Positions 34,795-47,163 of a DNA stretch of 64,000 nt are shown here, in pieces. Position 1 is the first letter of the stretch. Every line of letters begins with the position of its first letter. This stretch comes from Chiridota heheva. Taxonomy: Eukaryota > Echinodermata > Holothuroidea > Apodida > Chiridotidae. The position numbers were made by a program, and so were the translations under genes. The notes beneath the pieces are model-generated. The model saw only the letters and a program-made list of their open reading frames with translations, ran no database searches and was not told the DNA's origin. The stretch lies in contig JAIGNY010000466.1 in assembly GCA_020152595.1 (NCBI GenBank), forward strand, positions 79,501 through 143,500. The letters run 5' to 3'.

Positions 34795-36250
34795 TTTTTT
34801 TTTTTTTTTTTTAACAATCTGGCTGATTAATAAACAAGAATTACAAAATATTGACAAAGTTTCTCTTCTTTAGAGATCTTACCTAATGGGAGGTTGCCTA
34901 GTTCGCTTTGGGTAACGATACAAGGCAGTAGTACCTTCTTCAGTAACTTCTGGGCTGAGGCATTGTGTTCTAGGTACTCGTGTACTTCCTGTACTGAGGG
35001 GTGGAGATCGAAACGTTGTCCTATTTCCATCTTCCTCTTCCCTTGGAATAAAAGTCAGGGTATGATCTGATGCAAGTGACCTTTTTGAGGCCAAGATGTG
35101 GTCCACGTGTACATAACGGATTTGTTTTCTAACTCTGACTAAATATGTCAGAGATCCAAGCTTCTTGTAAATAGTACCTGGTACCCACTTTTCTATACCA
35201 TTCCAAAAATTTCGGACTTGTACATGATCTCCCCTCACAAATTTTCTGACCTTATTGACATTTTGTGCCTCAGTTTGTTTTTGTTTCATTCTGTGAGCCA
35301 AATTATGTTTTATCATAGTCAATTTGGTTCTAACTTGCCTCTTGAGGAACTGTTCTGACAGTGTCTTTTTGATTACCGGTGAGAAGTATTTTTATAAGCA
35401 AATAAAAATTTAGCCAATTTGTGATCTAAAGACAATCCTGAAGTACCCCCACTAAGCTGTTTTTCCAATGCTCGTTTTAGGGTTTGTACAGCCCTTTCTG
35501 CTGCACCATTGGATGCTGGATGGTACGGGGCGACCTTGATATGCCGTACCCCATTCTTCATCAAAAATTGCTTAAACTCGGCTAAGGCAAACTGGGGCCC
35601 ATTATCAGATACAAGAATCTTAGGATACCCATAGGAAGCAAAAAGGTCCCTTAGCACTTTGATTGTCCTAGCTGATGTTGTTGAATTCATATGAAAAACC
35701 TCTAACCATTTTGAATAGGTATCAATAACCACCGAAAAATGTTCACCATTTTTCTCTGCATAGTCTTTGTGAATTCTTTGCCAAATTCTTGTTGCCCAAG
35801 GCCACACATGTAGAGGTGCCTTTGGTGCAACGTTTTGTCAAACAGGCAGAACACTCCTTAACCTGAATCTCTATGGTTTATCTAGCTTAGGCCACCAAAC
35901 ATAGCTACGAGACAAAGCCTTCATTCTATCAATACCAGAATGTTCTTCATGTAACATTGCTAGAAGTTGTTCTCTCAGGGAAAATGGAACTATGACTCTC
36001 ATTCCCCATAGAGCACAACCGTCTCCTAGGGATAACTCATTACGTCTTGTCTAATAAGGAGCAAGAACTTCATCATTGTTCCTATTTGGCCAACCTCTTA
36101 ACACAAAATCACAATTAAGCAATGCTTTAGCAACTGGCTGTCAACTGTAATTCTAAGCAATATCTTTGACTTGAACAATACTTTATCCGCAAATGTTGAA
36201 TTAATACAACCCCCATCATTAAGTCCATGTCTGCTTCTGGCATATCTACA
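34795..36250 (-). mobile_element. Gypsy pol fragment (Gypsy-3): RNase H linker and integrase, with poly-A tract
   Basis: In minus order: a linker before integrase; the degraded zinc-binding N-terminus; the integrase core with all three acidic residues (IDTYSKW, SDNGPQF, SNGAAERAV); the C-terminal domain (RGDHVQVRNF, ..GTIYKKLGSLTYLV); and a tail ending RYPKRTRQPPIR then stop. Gag, protease and RT are absent and there are several frame breaks. After the stop come only about 70 nt and then an 18-base A run (plus-strand T 34795-34812). No LTR is seen. Confidence 0.85.
34879..35807 (-). pseudogene. Integrase of Gypsy-3
   Basis: Retroviral-type integrase catalysing strand transfer. Core at 35807-35373 with D..D..E intact, C-terminal region at 35322-34879 in a shifted frame. 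The break between them (about 35330-35380) and the missing 5' pol make it nonfunctional. Confidence 0.82.
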
Positions 36251-36261
36251 TTTAATTCCAT

Positions 36262-36780
36262 TTCCTGCTAATTGACTTTCTCTTGTAATTTGTAGAACAG
36301 GATACATAGTCTTCTTTCTTTTTTGCTTTAACCTCCGTGTGCCATAATTCCTCATGTTTCTCTTGCTGAATATGAGTTGAGACAGTCGATGAGCTCATGG
36401 ATTTTTTTGCAATTATATCTTTTGTTTGATTCTTTATGTCAAAATAATCCACTCTCTCAGTGGGTGTAACAAAGACTGGATCAGGCTTCCATGTGTCATA
36501 AAGATGGGGATCAATAAATGCATTAAGAAAGTAGTTACGTCTGGAAAACCCTTGATCAGTCAGATGCAGAAGCTGAGGATCCAGTTCTTCCCCAATGACA
36601 GAATGCAAAACTGATTCTTCTGATGGAGTGAGCAAATACTCTTTTTCTTAAAGAAAGGCCCGCCATGCAGCAATCTCCTCCTCACCCACAACATGGGCAT
36701 GGCCACTATATGAAATTTTCTTTGGGTCAGTGAAATAATATAGTTTGTTGGTTTATAAGTAAGACACAGAAACACATGGT
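36262..36780 (-). pseudogene. Unrecognised coding relic
   Basis: A single minus frame runs about 170 codons with one in-frame TAA (about 36650). It includes YSGHAHVVGEEEIAAWRAFL, then LTPSEESVLHSVIGEELDPQ, then FIDPHLYDTWKPDPVFVTP. The composition is clearly protein-like. It sits between the two Gypsy fragments and abuts Gypsy-3 at about 36255. I do not recognise a family; it could be a captured host exon. Confidence 0.45.
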
Positions 36781-36949
36781 TTACGATGATAATGGTAATA
36801 TATATTGAATTGGCTATTCTACTACGACATGTTTACAGATGGTGAGTGAGAGACAGAGAGAGAGAATATACAAGAGACATTGGTATATATACTGCGGATG
36901 TGACTCATAGTCATAGGGTTGTGACATCGGTATGTACCATGTGTCTTTC

Positions 36950-37960
36950 TGCCATGCAGGAATTCTGCAAGTGATGGAAGATGGGTATCTATTGGTGTAG
37001 ATCTTACACACAATAGAGCTAGTTGTACATCAATGTTGTCTTTCTTTGCTTTGTAAATTGTGTTTTTGACTGTTTGTATTTGTCTTTCAATGAATCCGTT
37101 TGACTGAGGATACTTTGGGCTTGACGTTATATGGTCGAATTCCTGAAATGTTTGGCTAGCAAAATGGCTGCCATTATCAGAAATGATGAGTTCAGGAATG
37201 CCATATTCTGAAAATATGTCCTTGAGATGGTTGACAATTGTTTGACTTGTGGATCGTCCCTTTGGTATGTGTTTGACGATGAAGAATTTTGAGTATAATC
37301 TGCAATGATCATGTATTCACCCCCCTGTATGTAAAATAAGTCTGTACCTAGTGTTTGCCATGCTCTTGTAGGTATTTGGTGTTGATGTAATGGTTCAGCA
37401 GGTTGTGATTTTGTGTGTTCTTGGCATCGAGGACATGATTTTACTAGGTTTTCTATGTCCTTGTTGATTCCGTGCCAGAATACACAAGTTTTTGCACGTA
37501 CTGTAACTGGCATTTCACAGTTCCTTGATGCCCTTCGTGTATCTTGCTCAAGATTTCCTGCTGGAGTGTTGATGGAATAATTATCCTATCACCTTTCAGG
37601 ATTAGGCCATCTTTAACAAAAAGTTCGTCCCTGTATGCCCAGTATTATCACCTTTCAGGATTAGTCCATCTTCAACAAAAAGTTCGTCCCTGTATGCCCA
37701 GTATTTTTGTAGGTGTCTTGGCACTTGTTTTTGTCTATTTGGCCACCCGTTTATGGTTATTTCTTTGAGGGTCGTGAGTTCAGGGTCGAAATTTCTGTAC
37801 AAAGTTTAATTCAGATGCCTGTCTTTATTCAATGTTGGTTCAAATACTTTTGAAGAAGCAAGTTGTTGCAACAATTTTTTGTAGTTACCCTTGCAGTAAA
37901 ATATGTACTCGCGTATTCCACTTGGGCCATTTTGACCGCCATGAGGCCAGACAATATATC
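36950..37960 (-). mobile_element. Gypsy pol fragment (Gypsy-4): integrase region
   Basis: In minus order: pre-integrase sequence (..NGWPNRQKQVPRHLQKYW, ..DELFVEDGLILKGD), a zinc-binding HHCC (EGH..., SCPRCQEH), and then core pieces with D (TDLFYIQGGEY), D (IISDNGSHFA) and E (SNGFIERQIQTV), scattered over frames. The family differs from Gypsy-3. No LTR was found with confidence. At its left edge (about 36815-36955) the coding stops and a TATA-containing, AG-rich segment follows. Confidence 0.82.
37585..37706. repeat. Local direct duplication inside Gypsy-4
   Basis: About 60 bp (CACCTTTCAGGATTAGGCCA through GTATGCCCAGTATT) occurs twice in a row, differing at a few bases and changing the frame. 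Confidence 0.9.
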
Positions 37961-37969
37961 CATATTATC

Positions 37970-39790
37970 AAAATATTGATCTCTAAATTGTATTGTATGA
38001 TGTCATAATTACTGTTTCGTACAGTACTACTGTATGTTATCGCATCTCAGCACAAGGAAAGTCAAGTAAAAATATTAAAGTAAATTGACAAAATTCAATT
38101 ATCAAAAATGTACTGTACATCAATCTTACAAAAAACCTATTGTGTTAAAAGAATTATGTTCAAAACTTCAGATTTATCTCTTTCACAAAATGTGAATCAC
38201 ATACAGTAAACCTTGCAATTCTGTAGGCTCAGTATGCCTCAGCATACAATTTTTAAAATACTTTTCGTGGAACTACTGTACTAGTACTTAATCTTTTTTA
38301 AATGTTGGGTCTCAGTTACATGTACTGTACTTCTTCTGCATATCCTAATGAAAAGCCATTAGTTTAGCAGTACTGTACATGTATTTTTCAAACATCTGAA
38401 GTCCATACAAATAAAACAAAACTTGCCTATTATGTAAATGAAAATTCACATAAATATTACAGTACATTAGGCTCTGATCTAGCCTATAGGCATATATACA
38501 GCCAAGATAGTACACGTACCTTGACAAATGAAGCAAAACAGTGTTTTCAGCCTGTCAGTCGTCACCCGAGGTTACCTTTTTTTTTAAATTACTGTACTCA
38601 GCCTAGATCTATTGTAACTTAGTGCGGTCCCAAAACGTTAAAATATATTTGCGAAACAGGGTGGAGCAAGGGCCGGAGCAAATATTACAGTACTTTATAA
38701 GAACATTTGAGTATACTGTACATGTACAGTTGAAGTATTGCGCAATGCTAGCCATCCACCATGCTGGATAATAAGTTTTGGGGTGTATTTCTCCAAATAA
38801 GTTTTATGATAACTAGCTGTTGAATCTTTGATATCTTTTAATCATTAATCTTTTATTTATTTTGTGGCTGTTTAGTAAAAATAATTGGATGTTTAAAAGT
38901 CATCTTAACTTTGTCTGACTGAAACTGAGTGAAGTGTGGGTTCCCTTTCCCGTCCCTCAGAAAACCCTTAACGGACTAATAATGGGTGAAGATTACGGTA
39001 TGTATTTTTTAAGTCACCTTCCGACAAGGGTTAACCTCGTTATTATTTTATTAATATCATTGAAGAACATATATTAATATTGCCCTCAAAGTCAACATCG
39101 TCTATATCAATACTGTTTCAGTGGATATCAAAATATAACCCGACAGTAAATTATGACAGGGATGTAAATTATGTGAATTTTTGAAATTTAACAACAGGTT
39201 TAATAACTTGATTAAAGCCAAATGTTTCATTCGTTTTTTTTGTTTTTGTTTTTTTTATCAAATAAAGATAATAATTGATCTAATAATAATTATAAATTAT
39301 AATTATGATTAATAATTATTCTAATTGATGGCTGTTACTGTAAATGTACAACTTGCATGTGTACGACTTTACCCAACTTGATGCCACATCAAGTAAATAC
39401 CAATAACTGTCATAAATATTTGCACATATTATCATTAAAGTAGTTGTAAATTAAGCCCATTTTAAGAAAGGAATTTGTTCTGTTACCAGCAAAAAGTTGG
39501 AACAGTGAAATCTGATCCGGAACAGTATTATTTGAGAAAGTATTATTCCGTGGAACAGTGGCAAAGATTTTCAATTTTGACCTCTGAATGGCCCCAGTGG
39601 ACCCCTGTGGTTGCTCAGGGATCCACTGGGGTCCCAGCTGGTCACAAAGTAACATAACAGAGAATGGCTCTAAAGAGCATTTTGCTACAACCTATAATGA
39701 CAAAATATTGTTTATCTGATAGCTTAACAATGCCCTGACTGAAATGAAAAATTTTGTTAAAATAATGTTAAAAATATAAAAGTGTAATCA
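37970..39790. other. Intergenic, rich in TACTGTA/TACAGTA
   Basis: No coding signal. About ten TACTGTA or TACAGTA words occur in 38020-38730, some inside palindromes such as ACTGTACATGTACAGT. At 39590-39640 there is a small inverted pair (CCAGTGGA..TCCACTGG). Confidence 0.5.
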
Positions 39791-39799
39791 CTGTACCTG

Positions 39800-41210
39800 G
39801 TCTAACTTCTCAAGGAAAAATCTTTTGCCACTCAGACTCTGTTGGCACTCCATGTGGGACCCAAACTTTGCTCCATTTATTGATGTTCTCCAGTTGAAAG
39901 TCCATACCTTCTCCACAGCAAGGATCCCCAGAACGTGAGAAGGATTGATGGGCTGACATGAAGTTACATGTACCAACTTCATTTGGAGTCATGGCACTAT
40001 TGCATGCTTCAGCAAGCTCTCACTTGGTATTTGCAGTGGTTCCGTGCATGAAAGATGGAAGAATGTTTAAACTTGCCCACAGCAATCAAATCCACATTAT
40101 TTGTTCAGACTCCTACCCGAAAATTTATGATAGATGAGCATACGTCATAATTTGCTCCTGCATTAACATGTAATTTGGGTTCCTTACAGTTTTATACCAC
40201 TTAAAGTAACCCTCTGGAGTTGCCTCATTGCCAGCAGAAAGACAGTATCTTACATAGGGTACCAAAAGTTCCCTTAAAGTTCCCCTGGTACAAGATTTGT
40301 AGCAGTTCATATGATTTATGATGGTCAGACCCAGCTTTGGCATATCTCTGGGCATTTTGTGACCTAAACCCCATTACTCTGGCTAGCTCGCTCATAAAAA
40401 CCTCCCAAATCAAATCAATGAATGACCGTAGCATGTTCATCTCATAGTGATCGAAGCCTATCTGGAGTAATTACCCAATTCAAACTCTATCTCTAGATTT
40501 GCTTCACAACAATGGCTTTTTACATGATCTTGAGCAACATCTGTTCCGAACAATGAAATACAACAATTTCCACAAGTGAATGTCTCTTTGATGACCTTGA
40601 GCAGAAGACTATATGGTAGTCCATCACACACAACAACAGCCCATTTTTATTTTCCTGTTCTATACTTTTTGATGTCAAAATTTTGCCCAACTTCCTCAAT
40701 ACTGTGGACAATGTGTCATAAGAATTGGGATTGACAAAGATGGGATCACAGGGCCAAATTTTTGATGGCGTTGCCCATGATGTGTGTTCATGAACTTCAG
40801 GTGTGCTCTCAACTGGCAAACTGGCACTTTGGAGATCAGCCACACGAAGGGGATTTCTGTAACTCTGATTTTGTGTTGCTTGCTAGAAGATGTACTTACA
40901 GGTTCCTGCTGTCCAGCTTTCAACCTGGGAATCTGAAGCAGCTTTCTTTATTGACTTAAGGTTTTGCTTACAACTTTCACAATTTCGTTTAGTTTTCCTG
41001 TTTTATGTCCACAAGAAGCAGGTGTCTTTCCACTCTCTTTTGTCCTTTTCTGCGGCAACAGCCTTGTCGATATTATCACATAAGTTTTATTTACCAATTG
41101 TTGCAAAACCACTACTTCAGGAAGATGTTTCTGAATGTCCTTAAATAATAATGAAAAGTGCACTTTACTCAGTCTCCTTTTCTTTCTGAAAGTGTTGTTG
41201 TACATCAGGT
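39800..41210 (-). pseudogene. Middle part of an uncharacterised multi-copy gene family (C2H2 and GEG..DF..LENINK motifs)
   Basis: In minus order, over several frames: a Cys pair region (NCESCKQNLKSIKKA); DPIFVNPNSYDTLSTVLRKL; CDGLPYSLLLKVIKE followed by a C2H2-like finger (TCGNC, 12 residues, HVKSH); a helical block (SFIDLIWEVFMSELARVMGF, SDHHKSYELLQILYQG, LRELLVPYVRYCLSAGNEA); NPNYMLMQEQI; FRVGVRTNN; and GEGMDFQLENINKWSKVWVP. This order matches a repetitive, transposon-like invertebrate protein family of unknown function. Frame changes lie near 40.45 and 40.68 kb. The N-terminal exon is probably at 45030-45579 and no C-terminus follows on this strand. Confidence 0.6.
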
Positions 41211-41749
41211 AAAGTCAGTTGTTGCCAATTGCATGGTTTCAGATTTTCCTTGAACTGAAGAACACTTGAAACTTAACTCAGCACAACATACACTAGTTAT
41301 TACTGAACATGCAACTTTGTTATTAGCTCTCACGTGATATGTCTTTCCAACAACCTGATCATTGTCGAATGCTAAAATAATATCTTTAATAATAATAATA
41401 ATAATACATTTTTATATGATATGTCTTTCCAACAACCTGAACAAAAATCATATTGTTACAAGTTCCAATGCTAAAATAATATCTCCAGTTGGCTTGGTGT
41501 TAATTTTTGGCAATGGTTAATTGTAAGGTGAGTAAGTTGGAAATATAACTAGTTGGTGGAGGATGGGTTTCTTCAGAGAACCAGCTTTGAGATTTGTTGA
41601 GAAGGAAGTCCAAATAAGATACTGTTGCGTGAATAAGTGTCTCAGTTGAATGCTAATTTGGCTGATTTTTCTGTGTATTTAAAGCTTATCATCAAAAATA
41701 ACACCTAGGTCTTTAACACAGGAAACAGGAGATATACATGAGAAGCAGA

Positions 41750-42115
41750 ACCACTCAAATTGGATGATAGCTCCCAAGAGAAAAAAAACAGTTGGAAAAT
41801 TCCAAATGGATATCCCAAGAGAAAAAAAACAGTTGGAAAATTCCAAATGGTTTCTAATGGAAAAATTTCTATACGTAAATTTGGACTATCTGAAAAATTC
41901 CCGAATGGTCCCAAATGGTCCCGAATGGTTCCAAATGGTTCCAAATGATTCCAAATGGGACAAATTCCAGTTGGATTCATTTGGAATTAAATTAATGGTT
42001 CAACTTGTTCCAAATGGTCTCAGATGGTTCCAAATGTTTTTTAGTTGGGATACCCCATTTCCAGTTGCGATGAAATGTATCCAAATGGTATTAGTTTCCA
42101 GTTGAGAAACCATTC
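41750..42115. repeat. Minisatellite of CCAAATGG words
   Basis: Many TCCAAATGG/CCATTTGGA words, a 59-bp direct repeat at 41777-41850 (CCCAAGAGAAAAAAAACAGT), and an anchor CTATACGTAAATTTGGACTA (about 41869-41888) resembling the anchor of the 30-kb array. Confidence 0.85.
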
Positions 42116-42119
42116 ATGG

Positions 42120-44230
42120 GATGAAGTTTCCAGTGTGAGCAAACCTTAAATCATGTCACATTCATGTGCATATTTTGAAATAATACTACTGCAGACAAGA
42201 AAGCAGCAGGTTCTGTAAAAAATGTGACATGCAGCAATATTCTACTTCCTTACCATCTATGAAAGAAAAATAGTCAGAACTCTTCACTGAAGAGACAATA
42301 GGTTTGAAGCAACAAAATGTAGTACTGCTGAAATAAAATTGAGAACTGTTAAATAAGATACCAGAAAATAAAATAATGACCAAAGGTTTTTTCAGTTTTT
42401 TTCCTTTATTTACAACTACTTTTATTGCTACTTTTCTTTAAATATTTGTTTACTAAAAACTTTACATTTCAAAAGTATCTTCAGCTTATGTGAACAAAAA
42501 CTTGTTTAAATACAACAATGGCAGGAGTAAGCAAGGCTGGATGATAAATAATAGTTAAGATAAAGGTTTTCTTTTATTCAAGGCAATGCTAGGTAGCTTG
42601 TTTTATAAATATTGCAACAAAATTACAGTTGTCGAAAAGAAACTTGTGAAGTATATCAAGCTTTTTGAAGAAAAAAAAGAACAGAATCAATGGTACCGAT
42701 CTGGCAATAAATTATCTTATGAAGTGAAGAATGAAATATGAATGAAGAGCCTTACTTAGTAATTTTGAAGTAGATCAGTCTTTTCTTAATTTTGAATACA
42801 CTTATTTTGTTTCAGATTTATGACAATTTATTATATTGCTTTATTTGTGCTACTCCATGCGCGAAAACAATTTTTCCCTTTATACTTCATTTATATTTTC
42901 TGATTGCACTTAAAGTGAGTACGCTTTAAAATCAAACCTGATCTTCAGCATTCCTGGCTCTAGCTCCTACAAAGAATTTTTTCAAATAATCTAACAAAAC
43001 AATGTTTATAAAGTCTGACATAATCCTTTATTTCATATAATAAGGTTTAAAAATAAACAATCTTCTAGCCATGTTTCATATACACATATGCACATAGTTG
43101 GTCAGAATTCGTCATATCATTCAATTATAAAAGAATTGAAATAAAGAAAATACCGCATACATCTTATCACATATTGGCTCATAACTGGGCACGAAAATAA
43201 TTAAAGTTGGAAAATAGTCAATACTTCAGTTAGCTTAACCTATTTTAATGGCAATCTTGTTTCATTTACTGTATGGTTAGCAAACCAAATTATAAATTGG
43301 GGTAATGTTGCCACTACAGACCTTTACAAAGACTCTTACAAAGACCGTACAAAACTTACTATATTACCAGTAAATCATAAGAACCATCTAATTCTAATAT
43401 CAAACAGCAATGGCTGAAGTAAGATATATTAAAAACATTTAAAGGAATGCTCCCATGGTAAAACATTTGCATTCAAATGGCATAAACGAAATGGTGAAAA
43501 AGTGTTTTAAGTCACATTTTGACACTAGGAATTGATACCAAATACTGTATGCCTTTTTTATTTGCCTTCTAGTTAAGTATATGGAATGCATGGTGTGTTT
43601 CACAATAGGAATGACTTTTAAGTCGGTAGAATATTCTTAAAATATTCTTACAAAGCCATAGTGTTCAAAAAATATTCAAAGGTTTTCATTCCCTCTACTT
43701 GAAAGAGGACTATTAACCTAACATAATGGTGAAGAACCATGTTGATATCTTATTCCATTTTAAGAGTTAGTTGCATCTCAAAGATTTTGCCACTGTGTTG
43801 AAAAGTGACATGTGCATACATGTGGTGTTAGCTTTATTTCCAAAAAAAATTTGTATGCACTTTTGTGAATATAAATTATTTTATTTTATTAAAATCCCTT
43901 ACAAACGTTTACAGATCAACAAAAGATGTTGCTGACATGTTGCAAAGTACATATCTACTGTACAGTACCCTATCAGACTTAATTAAGTACATAAATTTCA
44001 ATTAATTTAGAAAGAAGTAATTATTCTTCAAATAGATACATACAATTTTTTGCGGGAGTGCAGCTGTGGCATCACAGTGTTGAATTAGACGTACTGCACC
44101 AGAAAAGTTCAATATACTTGAATCTTTAATATAAAATAACCCAGAAATGGAATAAGATGTCAAAATGTTTTTTTCACCAATTTTGTAGTCCTGATTCACA
44201 GTAAACAGAAATTTACCTGAATATTTCTTA
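42120..44230. other. AT-rich intergenic or intronic, no gene seen
   Basis: No convincing exon. 44000-44236 could be the 3' UTR of the exon at 44237. Confidence 0.4.
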
Positions 44231-44236
44231 AAGTTT

Positions 44237-44385
44237 TTACTTTGATACTGGTTGGATGTCAAGTTTCTTTGGCTTTCTGTTAATGTCAGCAAGTTTTTCA
44301 GAAATGTACTTGCTGAACTTGGCGAGCTCATAACCCTTCTCTGTCTCAGTATAAGCTTGATGGCCAAGACGCTCCATAAATCTAT
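44237..44385 (-). CDS. Candidate terminal exon, unknown gene
   Basis: Perfect acceptor GATTTCTTTACAG| leads into DRFMERLGHQAYTETEKGYE, then LAKFSKYISEKLADINRKPK, then KLDIQPVSK and TAA. Charged, helical, no breaks: a strong last-exon candidate. Family not recognised. Possible upstream exons on this strand lie at 45849 and 47164. Confidence 0.55.
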
Positions 44386-45029
44386 CTGTAAAGAAATCAA
44401 TAAAGCAAACAGAATACAGATTAGCAGTTTTCATTTTAGTTCATTGATTGATCGCACTTCATTTTAAACCATAATACAAAACATAACAAAAGTGACATAT
44501 TTACAAAGTTAATTGGTTTGGGGGAGCACTCAGAAGACACGAATGTATCTGTAGGTGAGGTACCCCCTTACATAGTTACAAGAATTGAGAAAAAAACAAA
44601 ACAAAACAAAACGAAAGAAAAAATTTAATAGTTACGCTATATACATAAAATACCAAAAACGAAAAGTGAAGGACGAGTTAGTTCCTAGAATTACTACTGG
44701 ATTTGATAAGATAGGCTTTAGGTTTACTTTTAAAAGTCATATTAACTTCCAACTACAATAGGGAACTTGTAGGTGAAAGAAGAGGCAGAGAACCCAATGT
44801 TTAGGGTCAGTAGTATTTTTATATGGTAATTTAACTCATCATCAACCAAGACAGCCCATGGAGGCAATGCTAACTTGAAGGAAATTTTATGTGATGCACA
44901 CAAGAAACAAGAGCTGATTATTCTAGAAGACTTGTTTAGGGACCTCCTTCCAAATAAATTGCCTAATGCCTGCCTCGCCAGCAAATCTTATATGTATAGC
45001 TCTAATACGTTTTCTCTTTTAGCTTGCTC

Positions 45030-45579
45030 TTCGTGATTGAATACGACACCACATTTTCAGTAAATGATAGAGGAATGACCTGGTGATTTTTTCTTTCTGT
45101 TGCAGTATAATATATCTGTTCGATGCTTTTAGTGAGACTGTTTTAGAATTTTGTGATGACTTTTGAATAATTCCTCTTAAAAAAGCCACCAACACTGGAT
45201 TCCTTTCTTTTAGCCATTGTTCAATATCAAGGTTGTTTATGTAGTCCAAACTTTTGTACTTATCAGATAGATGTGAGGCATTTGCCAGACATTCCAGCTG
45301 CTTTTCTGAAAGACTTGAAATTAAGTTAGGAATGAAATCATCACCACTAGTGGAAATAGTTTGTGTTTCAGCTTCTTTAAATTCTACACCTTGTGTGCTT
45401 GTCTCTTTATCTTTCAGGGAATCATTTGCTGAAATTATACTCAGTTTACATTCCTCACTTTTGAAAAAATCTGATAATGTTACACTTTGAACATCTCTTT
45501 GATCGGATTCTGTGTAAGAATGATATAATGAAACACTGCGTTGATCTTTTTCACGCTTTTTTCTCAAATAAGTAACACA
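45030..45579 (-). pseudogene. N-terminal exon of the uncharacterised multi-copy family
   Basis: Acceptor GATATTTTACAG| opens VTYLRKKREKDQRSVSLYHS. A long frame follows, with LISSLSEKQLECLANASH and IEQWLKERNPVLVAFLRGII. After a one-base shift at about 45120 it continues IYYTATERKNHQVIPLSFTE and NVVSYSITKSK. The W-x-K-E-R-N-P-x-L-x-x-F-L and later S-I-T-x-S-K pattern is the N-terminal signature of the same repetitive family as 39800-41210. It may have inserted in an intron of a host gene. Confidence 0.58.
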
Positions 45580-45848
45580 CTGTAAAATATCCTCCTCGCC
45601 TTATTACCTTTCTTCACGATTAATCACTTGTTTACTTCATCTCTTAATATTTTTGGCAATTTGTGAACTTCAGTTAAAGTTTTTTTACTGAGGCCTACCT
45701 GCACATACATGTATAATGTCATAAAGTGAAAATGAGCACCTTTTCTTAAATTTTCCACCACTCCGGGCTTCATTCATGATAGGCTACATACACACAAATA
45801 CACTGCCACTGAAATTTGACATGTTCATAAATCCATTTAAAAACATAC

Positions 45849-45879
45849 TCGTCGTAAGGCTGCAGCTATTTCAGTTTCA
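45849..45879 (-). CDS. Possible small internal exon
   Basis: Acceptor TTATTTTCAACAG| and donor |GTATGT enclose 31 nt encoding ETEIAAALRR. Good sites but very short. Confidence 0.3.
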
Positions 45880-45899
45880 CTGTTGAAAATAAAACAAAG

Positions 45900-47160
45900 A
45901 ACTCTAGATAGAAGTTCAAACTTTGTTCAATTTAAATTGTTCAATCAATCAAAATTTCAATGTAATGTTAAGCCCATGAATGATATTGATATGCTATTGT
46001 TATGTTAATACATAGAGCCAGAATATTCCAAAATAGGGTAATAAATATGTTGAATAACCAACTTCAAAAGTTCCAATTTCAGTCAAATCACAAATTTTCC
46101 CACTCCCACTGGTAATTCAAAGTTCAACTCAAGCAGGTGCCTGTTCTCTGTCCCACAAACATGAACCAAATAATTTGATAAATAACACACCACTGATACC
46201 AGGATGGATACAGTCTGTCAGTGAATGAGTAAAAGACGCGTTCAAAGCATTAGATATGGCTCTGCTTAAAACCAGGAACATCTCAACCGGCCCTCAAATG
46301 GAGCAAGGCCGGTCAAAGTTATATATTTCTTTGTTTCCCAAACCACAAAACTGTATACAGTTTCACCTTATCTATGCTTCTTTAAGATAACAACTACTCC
46401 CACTGGTGTTACATGGTATTTTTAGTGACACACATCTGAATTAATGGCAATCCCTTGTAGCATAAGTAGTAACTGTAATCAATGCTGGCATTGTTTGTCT
46501 TTGCTGTTGGGGAAAGGTGAAATGAATTATTGAGCTTAGACCTATTTATACCTCAATGTTATGATGCAAAGTTAATCTTGTGAAATGTGGTTAATTTGTT
46601 GCTTCAAAATTGCAGGTCAAATTTTTAAGCAGTGCCTCTACTAATGGTATCTGACAATGCAGTGTAGGCCTAGGCCCTAGCAATTAACTAGTTACAGTAA
46701 CCCACGCTATCCAATTGAGCGACCCTAGGCCTACGCCTCAGACGTCAGTACGTACTAGTACAACTAGTCTACGTTATGTTTGCTAAGATCTAACGTGTTA
46801 GGCTCCTCAAAGTAAAAATCCAAGAATTTTTACAGAAACGAATCTTGTTTATAAAAACAATTCCATGCACAAAACTGTATCACAAAATGACTGGTGAAAA
46901 GACACTCCACACAAATTTGACAAAAACAGTAAGAAATTGGCGTCTTTTTCCACGAATATCTCAAAACCGCACGGTAAATTAAAAATCCGCACGGTGAAAA
47001 GATGGCTTATATGTTTAAGTTCGATAAAATGAGGTCAGATTTGTAGCGTGAAACGCCTACAAATTTCTTAAGCCGTTTTAGTCAAAGCAAATTTTCTGAC
47101 AACGATTAAAGCCATTGACTTAACATGCAGTTCAGCTAACATGCGAACTGCATTTTGGGA
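45900..47160. other. Intronic or intergenic, nothing firm
   Basis: AT-rich, no exon with convincing sites. At 46680-46790 there are several short palindromic words (GTACGTACTAGTAC). Confidence 0.35.
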
Positions 47161-47163
47161 TAC

